Shown here: piece after piece, positions 16,838 through 22,791 of the stretch
Layout of the letters: each line of letters opens with the position of its first letter
How positions within the stretch are numbered: the first letter of the stretch is position 1
NCBI GenBank assembly: GCA_017620345.1
Contig: JAFZQP010000180.1
Span: 1 to 23,195 of the forward strand
Length of the DNA: 23,195 bases
Source: Lachnospiraceae bacterium
GTDB taxonomy: Bacteria > Bacillota_A > Clostridia > Lachnospirales > Lachnospiraceae
Reading direction: 5' to 3'
Program-made: the position numbers and the translations under genes
Notes under the pieces: generated by a model
What the model was told of the DNA's origin: nothing
The model's input: only the letters and a program-made list of their open reading frames with translations
Database searches by the model: none

Positions 16838-18280
16838 ATGAAGAAGATATTATTTGCGGCATCGGAGTGTGTTCCGTTTATCAAGACCGGAGGACTTGCC
16901 GATGTAGTCGGATCTCTTCCGAAATGCTTTGACAAGCGATACTTTGATGTGCGCGTGATCATTCCGAAATACATGTGCATGTCCAAGGAATATACGGACA
17001 AAATGGAGTATATCAACTCTTTCTACATGGATATCGGTAATGACAATAAATATGTCGGCGTGTTCAAGATGGAATACGAAGGCGTGATATTCTATTTTGT
17101 GGACAATGAGTTCTATTTCTCCGGAGCAAAGCCCTACGGTGATCTTCTGTGGGATCTGGAGAAGTTCATATTCTTCTCAAAAGCGGTTTTGTCGGTACTT
17201 CCCGTGATCGATTTTCAGCCGGATCTCGTTCATTGTCACGACTGGCAGACAGGTCTCATACCCGTGTTCCTCAAGGAGCGTTTTCATGAGGGAGAATTCT
17301 TCCGCAACATGAAGTCGGTCATGACCATACATAACCTGAAGTTCCAGGGTGTATGGGATGTTGAGACGGTTCGGACCCTTTCGGGGCTGCCGGGATATTT
17401 CTTTACGCCTGACAAGCTGGAAGCATACAAGGACGGAAACCTGCTTAAGGGCGGACTTGTATTTGCGGATGCGATCACGACCGTTTCAAATACATATGCC
17501 GAAGAGATCAAGATGCCGTTCTACGGCGAGGGGCTGGATGGGCTTCTGCGCGCCAGAAGCAACGACCTTCGCGGTATCGTGAACGGTATAGACTATGATG
17601 AGTACAATCCCGAAACGGATAAATTTATCGTTAAGCCTTACAATGCAAAGGACTTCCGTAAGGAGAAAGTCAAGAACAAGCTGGCTCTTCAGGAAGAGCT
17701 TGGGCTTGACAAGGATGAGAAGAAGATGATGATCGGTATCGTCAGCCGACTTACCGACCAGAAGGGCTTTGACCTCATCGCATACGTAATGGATGAACTG
17801 TGTCAGGACAATGTACAGATCGTGATCCTCGGAACCGGTGAGGAACGCTACGAGAACATGTTCAGGCATTTCGACTGGAAATATGCCAACAAGGTTTCGG
17901 CGAACATATACTATTCCGAAGCTTTGTCGCACAGGATATATGCGGCATCTGATGCATTCCTTATGCCTTCACTGTTTGAGCCGTGCGGTCTGTCGCAGCT
18001 GATGGCTCTTCACTACGGCACACTTCCGATAGTCCGTGAGACAGGAGGCCTTAAGGATACCGTAGAGCCTTACAACGAGTACGAGAGCAAGGGAACCGGC
18101 TTCTCATTCATGAACTATAACGCTCATGAGATGCTCGGATGTATCAGGAATGCAGAGCGCATATATTACGACAAGAAGCGCGAGTGGAACAAGATGGTCG
18201 ACAGGGCCATGGCAGCGGACTTCTCGTGGCAGGTCAGCGCGCTGAAATATCAGGAACTGTATGATTGGTTGATTGGTTGA
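16838..18280 (+). CDS. glgA: Glycogen synthase (ADP-glucose type)
   Basis: GlgA adds glucose from ADP-glucose to alpha-1,4-glucan. The 480-residue protein is a GT5 glycosyltransferase with the substrate motif KTGGLADVVGSLP (16-28), the HCHDWQTGLIPVFL segment, GIVNGIDYDEYNP, and the C-terminal donor-site motifs GIVSRLTDQKGFDL, PSLFEPCGLSQLMAL and ETGGLKDTV. AAGGAGG (about 16826-16832) precedes the ATG at good spacing. No other glycogen genes (glgB, glgC, glgD, glgP) are in the window. The 3' end contains a tandem GATTGGTT duplication (18263-18278) that encodes the last residues. No terminator was recognised after the stop; the sequence becomes AT-rich immediately downstream. Confidence 0.96.
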   Translation: MKKILFAASECVPFIKTGGLADVVGSLPKCFDKRYFDVRVIIPKYMCMSKEYTDKMEYINSFYMDIGNDNKYVGVFKMEYEGVIFYFVDNEFYFSGAKPYGDLLWDLEKFIFFSKAVLSVLPVIDFQPDLVHCHDWQTGLIPVFLKERFHEGEFFRNMKSVMTIHNLKFQGVWDVETVRTLSGLPGYFFTPDKLEAYKDGNLLKGGLVFADAITTVSNTYAEEIKMPFYGEGLDGLLRARSNDLRGIVNGIDYDEYNPETDKFIVKPYNAKDFRKEKVKNKLALQEELGLDKDEKKMMIGIVSRLTDQKGFDLIAYVMDELCQDNVQIVILGTGEERYENMFRHFDWKYANKVSANIYYSEALSHRIYAASDAFLMPSLFEPCGLSQLMALHYGTLPIVRETGGLKDTVEPYNEYESKGTGFSFMNYNAHEMLGCIRNAERIYYDKKREWNKMVDRAMAADFSWQVSALKYQELYDWLIG

Positions 18281-18298
18281 CATAATACGGACATTAAA

Positions 18299-18592
18299 GT
18301 GTCAAAAGCGGTCTTCTACGGTTTGTTCAAAGAACGACAGTGGAAGATCGTTTCTTTATTTGGAAATTCTAAATATGAAATATTAAATGCAAAAATAGAA
18401 ATTATAATGCCAATATGGAATTTGACCGGTAAAATGGATGAAACAATCGGATTTTTAGGATTTTTCAGCTATAAGATATTCGGCAAAGCACATGACGACC
18501 AGTACGGTCAACAACTATTTTTCACATTTTGTGAAGTGATCAGAACAATTAGAGATGATGCTAATCAGAATCGGACGGGCAGGATTCTTTAA
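18299..18592 (+). CDS. Possible small hypothetical or relic ORF
   Basis: An open frame of 97 codons starts with GTG and has no recognisable ribosome binding site. The translation (from SKAVFYGLFKERQWKIVSL to NQNRTGRIL) matches no family I know. It is AT-rich compared with glgA, 18 bases upstream, and lies in a decayed-looking stretch next to a transposon insertion. It may be a gene fragment or chance. Confidence 0.25.
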   Translation: MSKAVFYGLFKERQWKIVSLFGNSKYEILNAKIEIIMPIWNLTGKMDETIGFLGFFSYKIFGKAHDDQYGQQLFFTFCEVIRTIRDDANQNRTGRIL

Positions 18593-18677
18593 CAACAATT
18601 CAGAACCCATAAATATCAATGGGTTTACATAAAACGAGCTGAAAGTTTTATTGTGATTTATCTTTGCTACTATGTAG

Positions 18678-18812
18678 GAAGGGGTTGAGACAACAATCCG
18701 GTTGTTCTCATATACTTCTTGTTATGTGTATGCGATAACGAAAAATGATTATGGCTGCATAATTGTCTTAGACGAAGACTCGAAGGGAGAACAGTTAAAT
18801 ATAGATAAGAAT
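18678..18812 (+). pseudogene. Gene relic interrupted by the IS element
   Basis: A frame of 45 codons without a start codon ends at the insertion site and reads like protein (DYGCIIVLDEDSKGEQLNID). A TAG at 18675-18677 closes it upstream. If the IS and one copy of the target duplication are removed, the frame continues for two codons (N, A) and stops at TGA 21200-21202, so the IS landed near the 3' end of this frame. The family is unknown. The other sequence between glgA and the IS shows no supported gene. Confidence 0.3.
18805..18812. repeat. Left 8-bp target site duplication
   Basis: ATAAGAAT directly abuts the left inverted repeat and is repeated exactly at 21186-21193. Eight bases is the duplication length known for the IS1595 family, and identity suggests a fairly recent insertion. 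Confidence 0.92.
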
Positions 18813-18836
18813 GGCTCTGTCACAAATAACGGTTGA
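18813..18836 (+). repeat. Left terminal inverted repeat
   Basis: This 24-bp end begins GGCTCTGTCACAAA and ends GGTTGA. It matches the reverse complement of 21162-21185 at 22 of 24 positions (mismatches at positions 15 and 18). The GG start fits IS1595-family ends. Confidence 0.92.
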
Positions 18837-18922
18837 TTTTGGCTTAAATTAGATAGTATCTTTATCGCTATTTTTTTACATTTTCTGAAAAACGATATTA
18901 TTTGTGTTATTTGTGGTAATTA

Positions 18923-18953
18923 TTGCCATAATTAATGAATAGCACTATATAGT
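18923..18953 (+). promoter_or_regulatory. Promoter candidate for the passenger operon
   Basis: TTGCCA (18923-18928) is followed after 17 bases by TATATA (18946-18951), or after 19 bases by TATAGT (18948-18953). It lies inside the element, so the passenger genes would carry their own promoter. The start codon of the first gene is about 135 bases downstream, leaving a long leader. Confidence 0.45.
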
Positions 18954-18984
18954 AATGGAGAACCGCGAAAACTGAATAAAGTGC

Positions 18985-19064
18985 CCAGATAGCCCTAAAT
19001 CTGGATGATTAGCCTACAAAGGCTGTAACTATTGTAAAGATAGACAGCCTAATGGGAGGCTGTC
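18985..19064 (+). ncRNA. Structured leader with mutually exclusive helices
   Basis: CCAGAT (18985-18990) pairs with ATCTGG (18999-19004). Four segments then follow in which each can pair with the next: AGCCT (19011-19015), AGGCTGT (19020-19026), GACAGCCT (19043-19050) and AGGCTGTC (19057-19064). The 1:2, 2:3 and 3:4 pairings are all perfect and exclude one another, the layout of an attenuator or riboswitch-like switch. The last hairpin has an eight-base stem and ends 10 bases before the AGAGGA of the 60-codon gene. There is no T-run, so any control would be translational or through another signal. No known RNA class was recognised. Confidence 0.5.
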
Positions 19065-19087
19065 GGAAAGATTAAGAGGAAGCAAAT

Positions 19088-19270
19088 ATGCTGAAAGCTA
19101 TTTTCAACACAACACAGAGCGATTTAACAAAGTACAATGGAACCGAGGTCGAAGTTGGCGCAGAACTGACTGACGCGGAAAGAGACGCCGAGGTTGGCAG
19201 AATGTTTCATATTACATTCAGCGACGGAACAACAAGCGACGCGTTTGAAGATGAGTTGACCACGGTATAG
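19088..19270 (+). CDS. Small acidic passenger protein of unknown function
   Basis: This 60-residue gene starts at an ATG with AGAGGA (19075-19080) seven bases upstream. The protein is acidic and compact (from MLKAIFNTTQSDLTKYNGTE to SDAFEDELTTV), with the pattern of a small beta-barrel: VEVGAELTD, GRMFHITFSDGTTSDAF. I do not know a named family. It is transcribed in the same direction as the toxin-antitoxin pair but separated from it by 141 bases, which hold a second promoter and leader. It could be an accessory to the toxin-antitoxin unit or to transposition. Confidence 0.6.
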   Translation: MLKAIFNTTQSDLTKYNGTEVEVGAELTDAERDAEVGRMFHITFSDGTTSDAFEDELTTV

Positions 19271-19294
19271 TCCATAGCATTTCCTTGCAAAATA

Positions 19295-19303
19295 TGCTAA
19301 AAT
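19295..19303 (+). promoter_or_regulatory. Extended -10 candidate before the antitoxin
   Basis: TGCTAAAAT (TG plus TAAAAT) lies eight bases before the three-way-junction leader. No good -35 was seen. If used, transcripts would start close to the 5' side of that structure. Confidence 0.4.
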
Positions 19304-19310
19304 ATCCTTA

Positions 19311-19373
19311 CCAAGAAGGATCCCCTTTGGGATAAACAGAGGGAGTCCTTTGAGGGGCTTTCTCTGAACTTGG
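19311..19373 (+). ncRNA. Three-way-junction leader of the toxin-antitoxin genes
   Basis: CCAAG (19311-19315) pairs with CTTGG (19369-19373) and closes a junction with two hairpins. One is ATCCC/GGGAT (19320-19324 with 19329-19333). The other is CAGAG/CTCTG (19337-19341 with 19362-19366), continued by AGTCC/GGGCT (19344-19348 with 19355-19359, one G-U pair). It ends 22 bases before the antitoxin's GGGAAAGGAG. It lacks the hammerhead core and the purine-riboswitch core. The compact fold suggests a regulatory RNA of unknown class. Confidence 0.5.
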
Positions 19374-19411
19374 TAGCTAATGTCAAAATTTCAGGGAAAG
19401 GAGAACTCGGA

Positions 19412-19621
19412 ATGAAAGGGATGACAACAATGATTCCTACAAGAAATGCGGTTACAGCGATGATTAACACGCTTAACGAGGAACAATTCAAAAAAGTTGC
19501 TGTATATGTAAAGACGGTTCATGAAGAAAAAAATACGGTCGCATCTTCTGCTGAAGTAGCAAATTTGACAAAACGCTTCAATAAGAAATACGAAAAAGCA
19601 TTCCGTGCATTGGCTCAATGA
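19412..19621 (+). CDS. Putative antitoxin of the Doc-like toxin
   Basis: The 69-residue protein lies directly upstream of the Doc-like gene and overlaps it as ATGA, the usual antitoxin-toxin layout. ATG 19412 was chosen because GGGAAAGGAG (19394-19403) lies eight bases before it; longer in-frame versions lack this. It is not a recognisable Phd: the N-terminal half (IPTRNAVTAMINTLNEEQF) looks helical, and the C-terminal tail (KRFNKKYEKAFRALAQ) is basic and amphipathic, like the toxin-binding tails of many antitoxins. Antitoxin function is inferred from position. Confidence 0.65.
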   Translation: MKGMTTMIPTRNAVTAMINTLNEEQFKKVAVYVKTVHEEKNTVASSAEVANLTKRFNKKYEKAFRALAQ

Positions 19622-19995
19622 AAAAATTAGATGATAATGCTATTCTTCAAATACACGACGAACAGGTTAATCTGTATGGCGGGCAGTTAGGAATACGCGA
19701 TTTGAATCTTTTTCAGTCAGAATGCAGTATGCCGTATCAAACATTTTATGGGCAAGATTTATTTCCAGACCTATATGATAAAGCTGTCCGATATTTGTTT
19801 GGATTCGCTACAAATCAGGTGTTTTTAGATGGAAATAAGCGAACTGCGGCGATGGTGACTTTGGTGTTTTTAGCACTAAACGATGTCGAGTTAGATATTA
19901 CGGATTTAGATTTGTATGATTTGTGCATGCAAGTTGCAAATAAACAGGTTGAAGAATCTACCGTTAAAGAATATCTGGTATTTCACACCATCTAA
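19618..19995 (+). CDS. Doc-like Fic-family toxin with substituted motif histidine
   Basis: The 125-residue protein is a Doc (death on curing) family member: YGGQLGIRDLNLFQSECSMP near the N-terminus and the Fic/Doc motif QVFLDGNKR at 67-75, where P1 Doc and relatives have HxFx(D/N)(A/G)NKR. Doc toxins phosphorylate EF-Tu with this loop and block translation. Here the motif's first residue is Gln67 (codon CAG) and the rest of the loop is intact. The protein could be a weakened or inactive toxin, or one with changed chemistry. It is translationally coupled to the upstream antitoxin and ends 23 bases before a strong hairpin. Confidence 0.85.
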   Translation: MKKLDDNAILQIHDEQVNLYGGQLGIRDLNLFQSECSMPYQTFYGQDLFPDLYDKAVRYLFGFATNQVFLDGNKRTAAMVTLVFLALNDVELDITDLDLYDLCMQVANKQVEESTVKEYLVFHTI

Positions 19996-20017
19996 GCCAT
20001 TATTCAGTGAATCACAA

Positions 20018-20050
20018 ATGCTCTCAACTTCGGTTGGGAGCATTATTTTA
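20018..20050 (+). terminator. Terminator between converging doc and transposase genes
   Basis: An 11-bp stem (ATGCTCTCAAC 20018-20028 with GTTGGGAGCAT 20033-20043, one G-U pair) has a TTCG tetraloop and is followed by TATTTTAT. It begins 23 bases after the doc stop. Its tail overlaps the transposase stop codon, so it may also slow the opposite transcript, although the - strand tail (TTTGTGATT) is weaker. Confidence 0.85.
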
Positions 20051-21082
20051 TGCCGTAAAAGGCATAGCAGGCTTCTTTGATATATCTGTGACATGAATAA
20101 TCATAGCCTGCGACATAACAAATTTGAGAAGAATGTTTCGTTTATCGACTTCGCTTTCCGGAGCGTAATTGACGAAATTATGCCATATAAGGTAGTTATT
20201 CAGATGTTTCGTAGATACGCCCTTAAACTTCATCATAAACCGTTTTAATCCGCTATGATAACTGTTAATATGCTGTATATTGTAAATGCCTTTCTTTGAT
20301 TTGCCGCCTTTAAGTTGGATCAGTTCAAGATTATTCTTTGTAGCAAACCTCCTGTACGAGTTCATCAGATCCGTGACGATAACGCTATCTGGTGCAATCC
20401 TGTCGTCATATACAAAATGCAGATCTTTCGTAGCAACCCTGCCAAGGTTGGTAGCCTTGGCAATGGATAAACCTTTTCTGTTGACGGCGCAGGGAACACA
20501 TACTTTTTCGTGCGACAGCCCGCGTTTATGTATAGATTTACCACGTTTACGGGCTTTTCTCGGCATAATAAATGTCCCTCGTTTATGATTACCTTTGTAC
20601 GAATCAGAAAAGAACGTCTCGTCAGCTTCCACAATCCCGCTTAAAACAACAGAATCCGCCATGTTCTGTAATGCTCCAAGTACCTTATGCCTCCATATAA
20701 ATGCCGTATTTCTGTGAATACCACAAATAGATGCTGTTTTCCGTAGAGAAAATCCGTGCATCATACAATTAACATACTTCTCCCACACGGAAAAATCCTT
20801 TTTGGTAGATGATACGATAGAATTTGACGCTGCTACAAAGGATTTGTCACAATCTTTACAAATATAACGCTGGGTTCCGTCTTTTCTATGTCCATTGCGG
20901 ACAATATGTAAGCATCCACATATCGGACATACCAATCCACCGGAAAACCGTTCATTTGTAACAAAAGATTCCAATGATCCGGTGGTGGATTTGAACAGAC
21001 TTATCAAATATTCTTTCAGAATATCTTTATCCGTAGATGATAATGTTGTGATATCAGCCAAGATCGAACTAACTGTTGCCAT
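20048..21082 (-). CDS. IS1595-family (ISXO2-like) transposase
   Basis: The 344-residue DDE-type transposase has an N-terminal zinc ribbon (CPICG and, after about 20 residues, CKDC), then a helix-turn-helix (GFSLRKTASICGIHRNTAF) and the ISXO2-like catalytic domain. The first Asp is in GIVEADETFF and the second in SVIVTDLMNSY. The third position is in HINSYHSGLKRFM, where Asn followed by Lys fits the DDN-K variant of this family rather than DDE. The end KHLNNYLIWHNFV is typical. GGGAGGG lies seven bases before the ATG and is part of an inverted repeat. The gene has no internal stops and looks functional. Confidence 0.94.
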   Translation of the reverse strand: MATVSSILADITTLSSTDKDILKEYLISLFKSTTGSLESFVTNERFSGGLVCPICGCLHIVRNGHRKDGTQRYICKDCDKSFVAASNSIVSSTKKDFSVWEKYVNCMMHGFSLRKTASICGIHRNTAFIWRHKVLGALQNMADSVVLSGIVEADETFFSDSYKGNHKRGTFIMPRKARKRGKSIHKRGLSHEKVCVPCAVNRKGLSIAKATNLGRVATKDLHFVYDDRIAPDSVIVTDLMNSYRRFATKNNLELIQLKGGKSKKGIYNIQHINSYHSGLKRFMMKFKGVSTKHLNNYLIWHNFVNYAPESEVDKRNILLKFVMSQAMIIHVTDISKKPAMPFTA

Positions 21083-21089
21083 AAGAAAG

Positions 21090-21122
21090 CCCTCCCGTTA
21101 AGTATATTCTACTACGGGAGGG
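21090..21122 (-). promoter_or_regulatory. Inverted repeat hiding the transposase ribosome binding site
   Basis: CCCTCCCGT (21090-21098) and ACGGGAGGG (21114-21122) form a perfect 9-bp inverted repeat with a 15-base loop. In the - strand transcript the second arm contains GGGAGGG, the transposase ribosome binding site. The first arm lies within the spacer of the predicted transposase promoter. A transcript entering from outside would carry both arms and hide the site, while one starting at the internal promoter would lack the first arm. Confidence 0.6.
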
Positions 21123-21134
21123 TATAAATATCAT
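21106..21134 (-). promoter_or_regulatory. Transposase promoter candidate
   Basis: On the - strand, ATGATA (21134-21129) and TAGAAT (21111-21106) are 17 bases apart, with 4/6 and 5/6 consensus matches. The transcript would start roughly at 21100-21098, just before the ribosome binding site. An alternative -10 is TATACT at 21106-21101. Confidence 0.45.
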
Positions 21135-21161
21135 TGAACCGTTGGTTGAATTTGCTGTTTT

Positions 21162-21185
21162 TCAACCATTGTTTGTGACAGAGCC
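21162..21185 (-). repeat. Right terminal inverted repeat
   Basis: Read on the - strand, it begins GGCTCTGTCACAAA and ends GGTTGA, matching the left end at 22 of 24 positions. Confidence 0.92.
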
Positions 21186-21193
21186 ATAAGAAT
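21186..21193. repeat. Right 8-bp target site duplication
   Basis: ATAAGAAT, identical to 18805-18812, directly follows the right inverted repeat. Confidence 0.92.
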
Positions 21194-21275
21194 AATGCCT
21201 GATGTATGTTATAATCAAGCATCGCAAGATTTTGATTTTACGGTCCATTAACAGAAAGCTCATATTTACAGAGGA

Positions 21276-21311
21276 AACGTCGCAAAGTATTGATTTCGCG
21301 ATGTTTTTTTT
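21276..21311 (+). terminator. Rho-independent terminator right of the IS
   Basis: AACGTCGCAAA (21276-21286) pairs with TTTCGCGATGTT (21294-21305) through one bulge and one G-U pair, followed by eight T. It points rightward and before the insertion would have served the gene relic at 18678-18812 or one further upstream. It also shields the next gene from transcription coming out of the IS. The rest of the 21194-21387 interval shows no gene. Confidence 0.75.
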
Positions 21312-21352
21312 AATTCATACGAAACATAGTATATGTATCGTGATTGGGTTTT

Positions 21353-21361
21353 TGTTATAAT
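21353..21361 (+). promoter_or_regulatory. Extended -10 promoter of the amidase gene
   Basis: TGTTATAAT combines the TG extension with a perfect TATAAT (21356-21361). The -35 region is weak, as is common with extended -10 promoters. It lies 50 bases before the chosen start. Confidence 0.6.
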
Positions 21362-21411
21362 ATACATCAAAGTGTAGGGCATCATTTTTGAAAAAGAAAC
21401 GGAGAGCAAAA

Positions 21412-22578
21412 TTGCGGAAACAGACTATCTTTCTAATAATTGCTGTTCTGACATTTCTCATAACAGGGTGCGGATTAAATATATCCGTAGTAGACAATGG
21501 GACAGATCAGTCAGATGTTTCAGGACAGCGGGAGGTTATCCGGCTTGATGAGGATGGTTACCTCTACTACATGGACTATACAAAGGACTATTACGGTTCC
21601 GATGTGATCGATGCACTTAAAAAAGACGGATTTATCGACACGGGCTGCTCAACGTTTTTTACGCACAATCCCGACGGGGAACCGATCACATGCAGGAACT
21701 ATGACTATGCTCATCGGGTTTCACAAGAGGACAGCACGATTACAGGTCTGAACATCGTGCTTCACTGCAAACCGGAAGGCAAGTATGAATCTATCGCAAT
21801 GGCAGATGCCGTGTGGTGTGACGAAACAAATCCATTGCTTCAACGGGGAGGGCCGGATATGCCCGGATTTGACACCGGTCTCATCGATATCATCCCGTAT
21901 GAATGCATGGGTGGGATCAATGAGAAGGGTCTGTGTGTATCGATCCTGAGGGTGGATATAAAAAAAGGAGATCAACCGGCAAGATATCCGATCGGATCCA
22001 GCATGCTTTTGAGATATATGCTGGATGATTGCGCAAATGTAACGGAGGCTGTTAAAAAGGTTGATACGGCTATTGTAACTCCTGAAGACTGGCAGGACTG
22101 TCATATCTATGTTACAGATGCTGACGGTGATTATGCTGTGATCGAGAGCCGAAACAGTGAGGTTTCGGTTATCAGATCCGATGTTGTGACAAATTTTTAT
22201 CTCACATATGACGATATAGAGGATTCCTACAAAAACGGAAAACTCCGTGAGCAGGCTGTAATGATCACAGATGAAAATGGAGAAAGTGAGTACAGCGTTG
22301 GATATGGCCACGGATATCATCGTTTTATCACGATCGCCAGCCAGCTGGAAAGCCATAGGGACACTGCATCTGAGGAATATCGTACCGTAATGCCTGAATC
22401 TGTCGCGTTGGTTGTGTTGCAAAGTGCTGCACAAAATCCATACACCAAAGCATCGGGAATATCCATGACACAATACAGTGCCATATACAACAATGAAAAA
22501 AAGTCTTTGGAAGTCTGGCCTTTCCAGAATTATCAGACATCATATGCATTTGATGTAAGAGGAACCCGGATTCATTAG
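21412..22578 (+). CDS. Choloylglycine hydrolase-family (linear amide C-N hydrolase) lipoprotein
   Basis: The 388-residue protein begins with a signal peptide ending in LITGC (lipidated Cys20), so it should be exported and lipid-anchored. The mature part has Ntn-hydrolase features of the bile salt hydrolase/penicillin acylase group: the nucleophile Cys79 in DTGCSTFF, RNYDYAHR with the conserved Arg and Asp, MGGINEKGLCVS and VVTNFYL. Family members cut amide bonds in bile salts, penicillins or N-acyl amino acids, and the substrate cannot be told from sequence. TTG 21412 has GGAG seven bases upstream; an in-frame TTG at 21388 would add eight mostly basic residues and is also possible. The gene has its own promoter and no operon partner. 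Confidence 0.85.
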   Translation: MRKQTIFLIIAVLTFLITGCGLNISVVDNGTDQSDVSGQREVIRLDEDGYLYYMDYTKDYYGSDVIDALKKDGFIDTGCSTFFTHNPDGEPITCRNYDYAHRVSQEDSTITGLNIVLHCKPEGKYESIAMADAVWCDETNPLLQRGGPDMPGFDTGLIDIIPYECMGGINEKGLCVSILRVDIKKGDQPARYPIGSSMLLRYMLDDCANVTEAVKKVDTAIVTPEDWQDCHIYVTDADGDYAVIESRNSEVSVIRSDVVTNFYLTYDDIEDSYKNGKLREQAVMITDENGESEYSVGYGHGYHRFITIASQLESHRDTASEEYRTVMPESVALVVLQSAAQNPYTKASGISMTQYSAIYNNEKKSLEVWPFQNYQTSYAFDVRGTRIH

Positions 22579-22611
22579 CAGATGATCATAGCCATCACCG
22601 GAGCTTTTTAA

Positions 22612-22791
22612 CGGGCAGACAAGTTCAGTCCTGACGCCTTTTTGGAAGACCATGACGATGTCGCTGCCACCAAATAAAAAATAACCCATCGGATTGCTTT
22701 TTTCCACTTTTGCTCCGACCTTTACGGAATCTTCCCAGTTGCATGAACAAAAGGAACCGAAAGTGAGCAAAAGCATTGATATTTCTCCCAA
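22612..22791 (-). pseudogene. C-terminal relic of a phosphatidylserine decarboxylase
   Basis: On the - strand a frame reads SCNWEDSVKVGAKVEK and then MGYFLFGGSDIVMVFQKG, matching the conserved C-terminal GxFxFGGS region of phosphatidylserine decarboxylases, which make phosphatidylethanolamine. The roughly 200 upstream residues, including most of the core, are absent: the sequence before it is the promoter region of the divergent Fic gene. There is no ribosome binding site, and the frame runs on beyond the family's C-terminus into the amidase gene. It is a remnant, probably left by a deletion or insertion. Confidence 0.6.

Larger units (their letters stand above)
18813..21185. mobile_element. 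Complete IS1595-family element with passenger toxin-antitoxin genes (2373 bp)
   Basis: The element is bounded by inverted repeats starting GGCTCTGTCACAAA and by an exact 8-bp duplication, so both ends are certain. Its transposase lies on the - strand in the right half. The left 1.2 kb carries genes unrelated to transposition, on the + strand: a 60-codon gene, a putative antitoxin and a Doc-like toxin, with two structured leader regions. The two transcription units converge on one hairpin (20018-20043). Passenger genes are known in some IS1595-family members; this set is not one I recognise. All parts look intact. Confidence 0.9.

Noticed and set aside
18263..18278. Tandem GATTGGTT at the end of glgA, considered as an attachment site or insertion scar
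   Set aside because: Two copies of an 8-mer inside a coding end are easily explained by slippage; no second distant copy was seen to define an inserted segment.
18604..18625. Perfect inverted repeat AACCCAT/ATGGGTT, considered as the terminator of glgA
   Set aside because: The tail (TACATAAAAC) lacks a T-run, the stem is AT-rich, and it is more than 300 bases after the glgA stop.
18850..18880. Short arms followed by TTTTTTT near the left IS end, as a terminator against incoming transcription
   Set aside because: The possible stem is only about four base pairs (ATAG/CTAT); the T-run alone is not enough.
18985..19064. CRISPR array or tandem repeats suggested by repeated AGCCT/AGGCT
   Set aside because: The units are alternating complements, not direct repeats with spacers. 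They are better explained by hairpins.
19311..19373. Hammerhead ribozyme or purine riboswitch for the three-way junction
   Set aside because: The hammerhead core (CUGAUGA and GAAA) is absent, and the junction lacks the conserved purine-riboswitch bases and loop lengths.
20286..20588. A 100-codon + strand frame inside the transposase gene
   Set aside because: It is a shadow of the transposase, whose own frame has the zinc ribbon, the helix-turn-helix and the catalytic residues.
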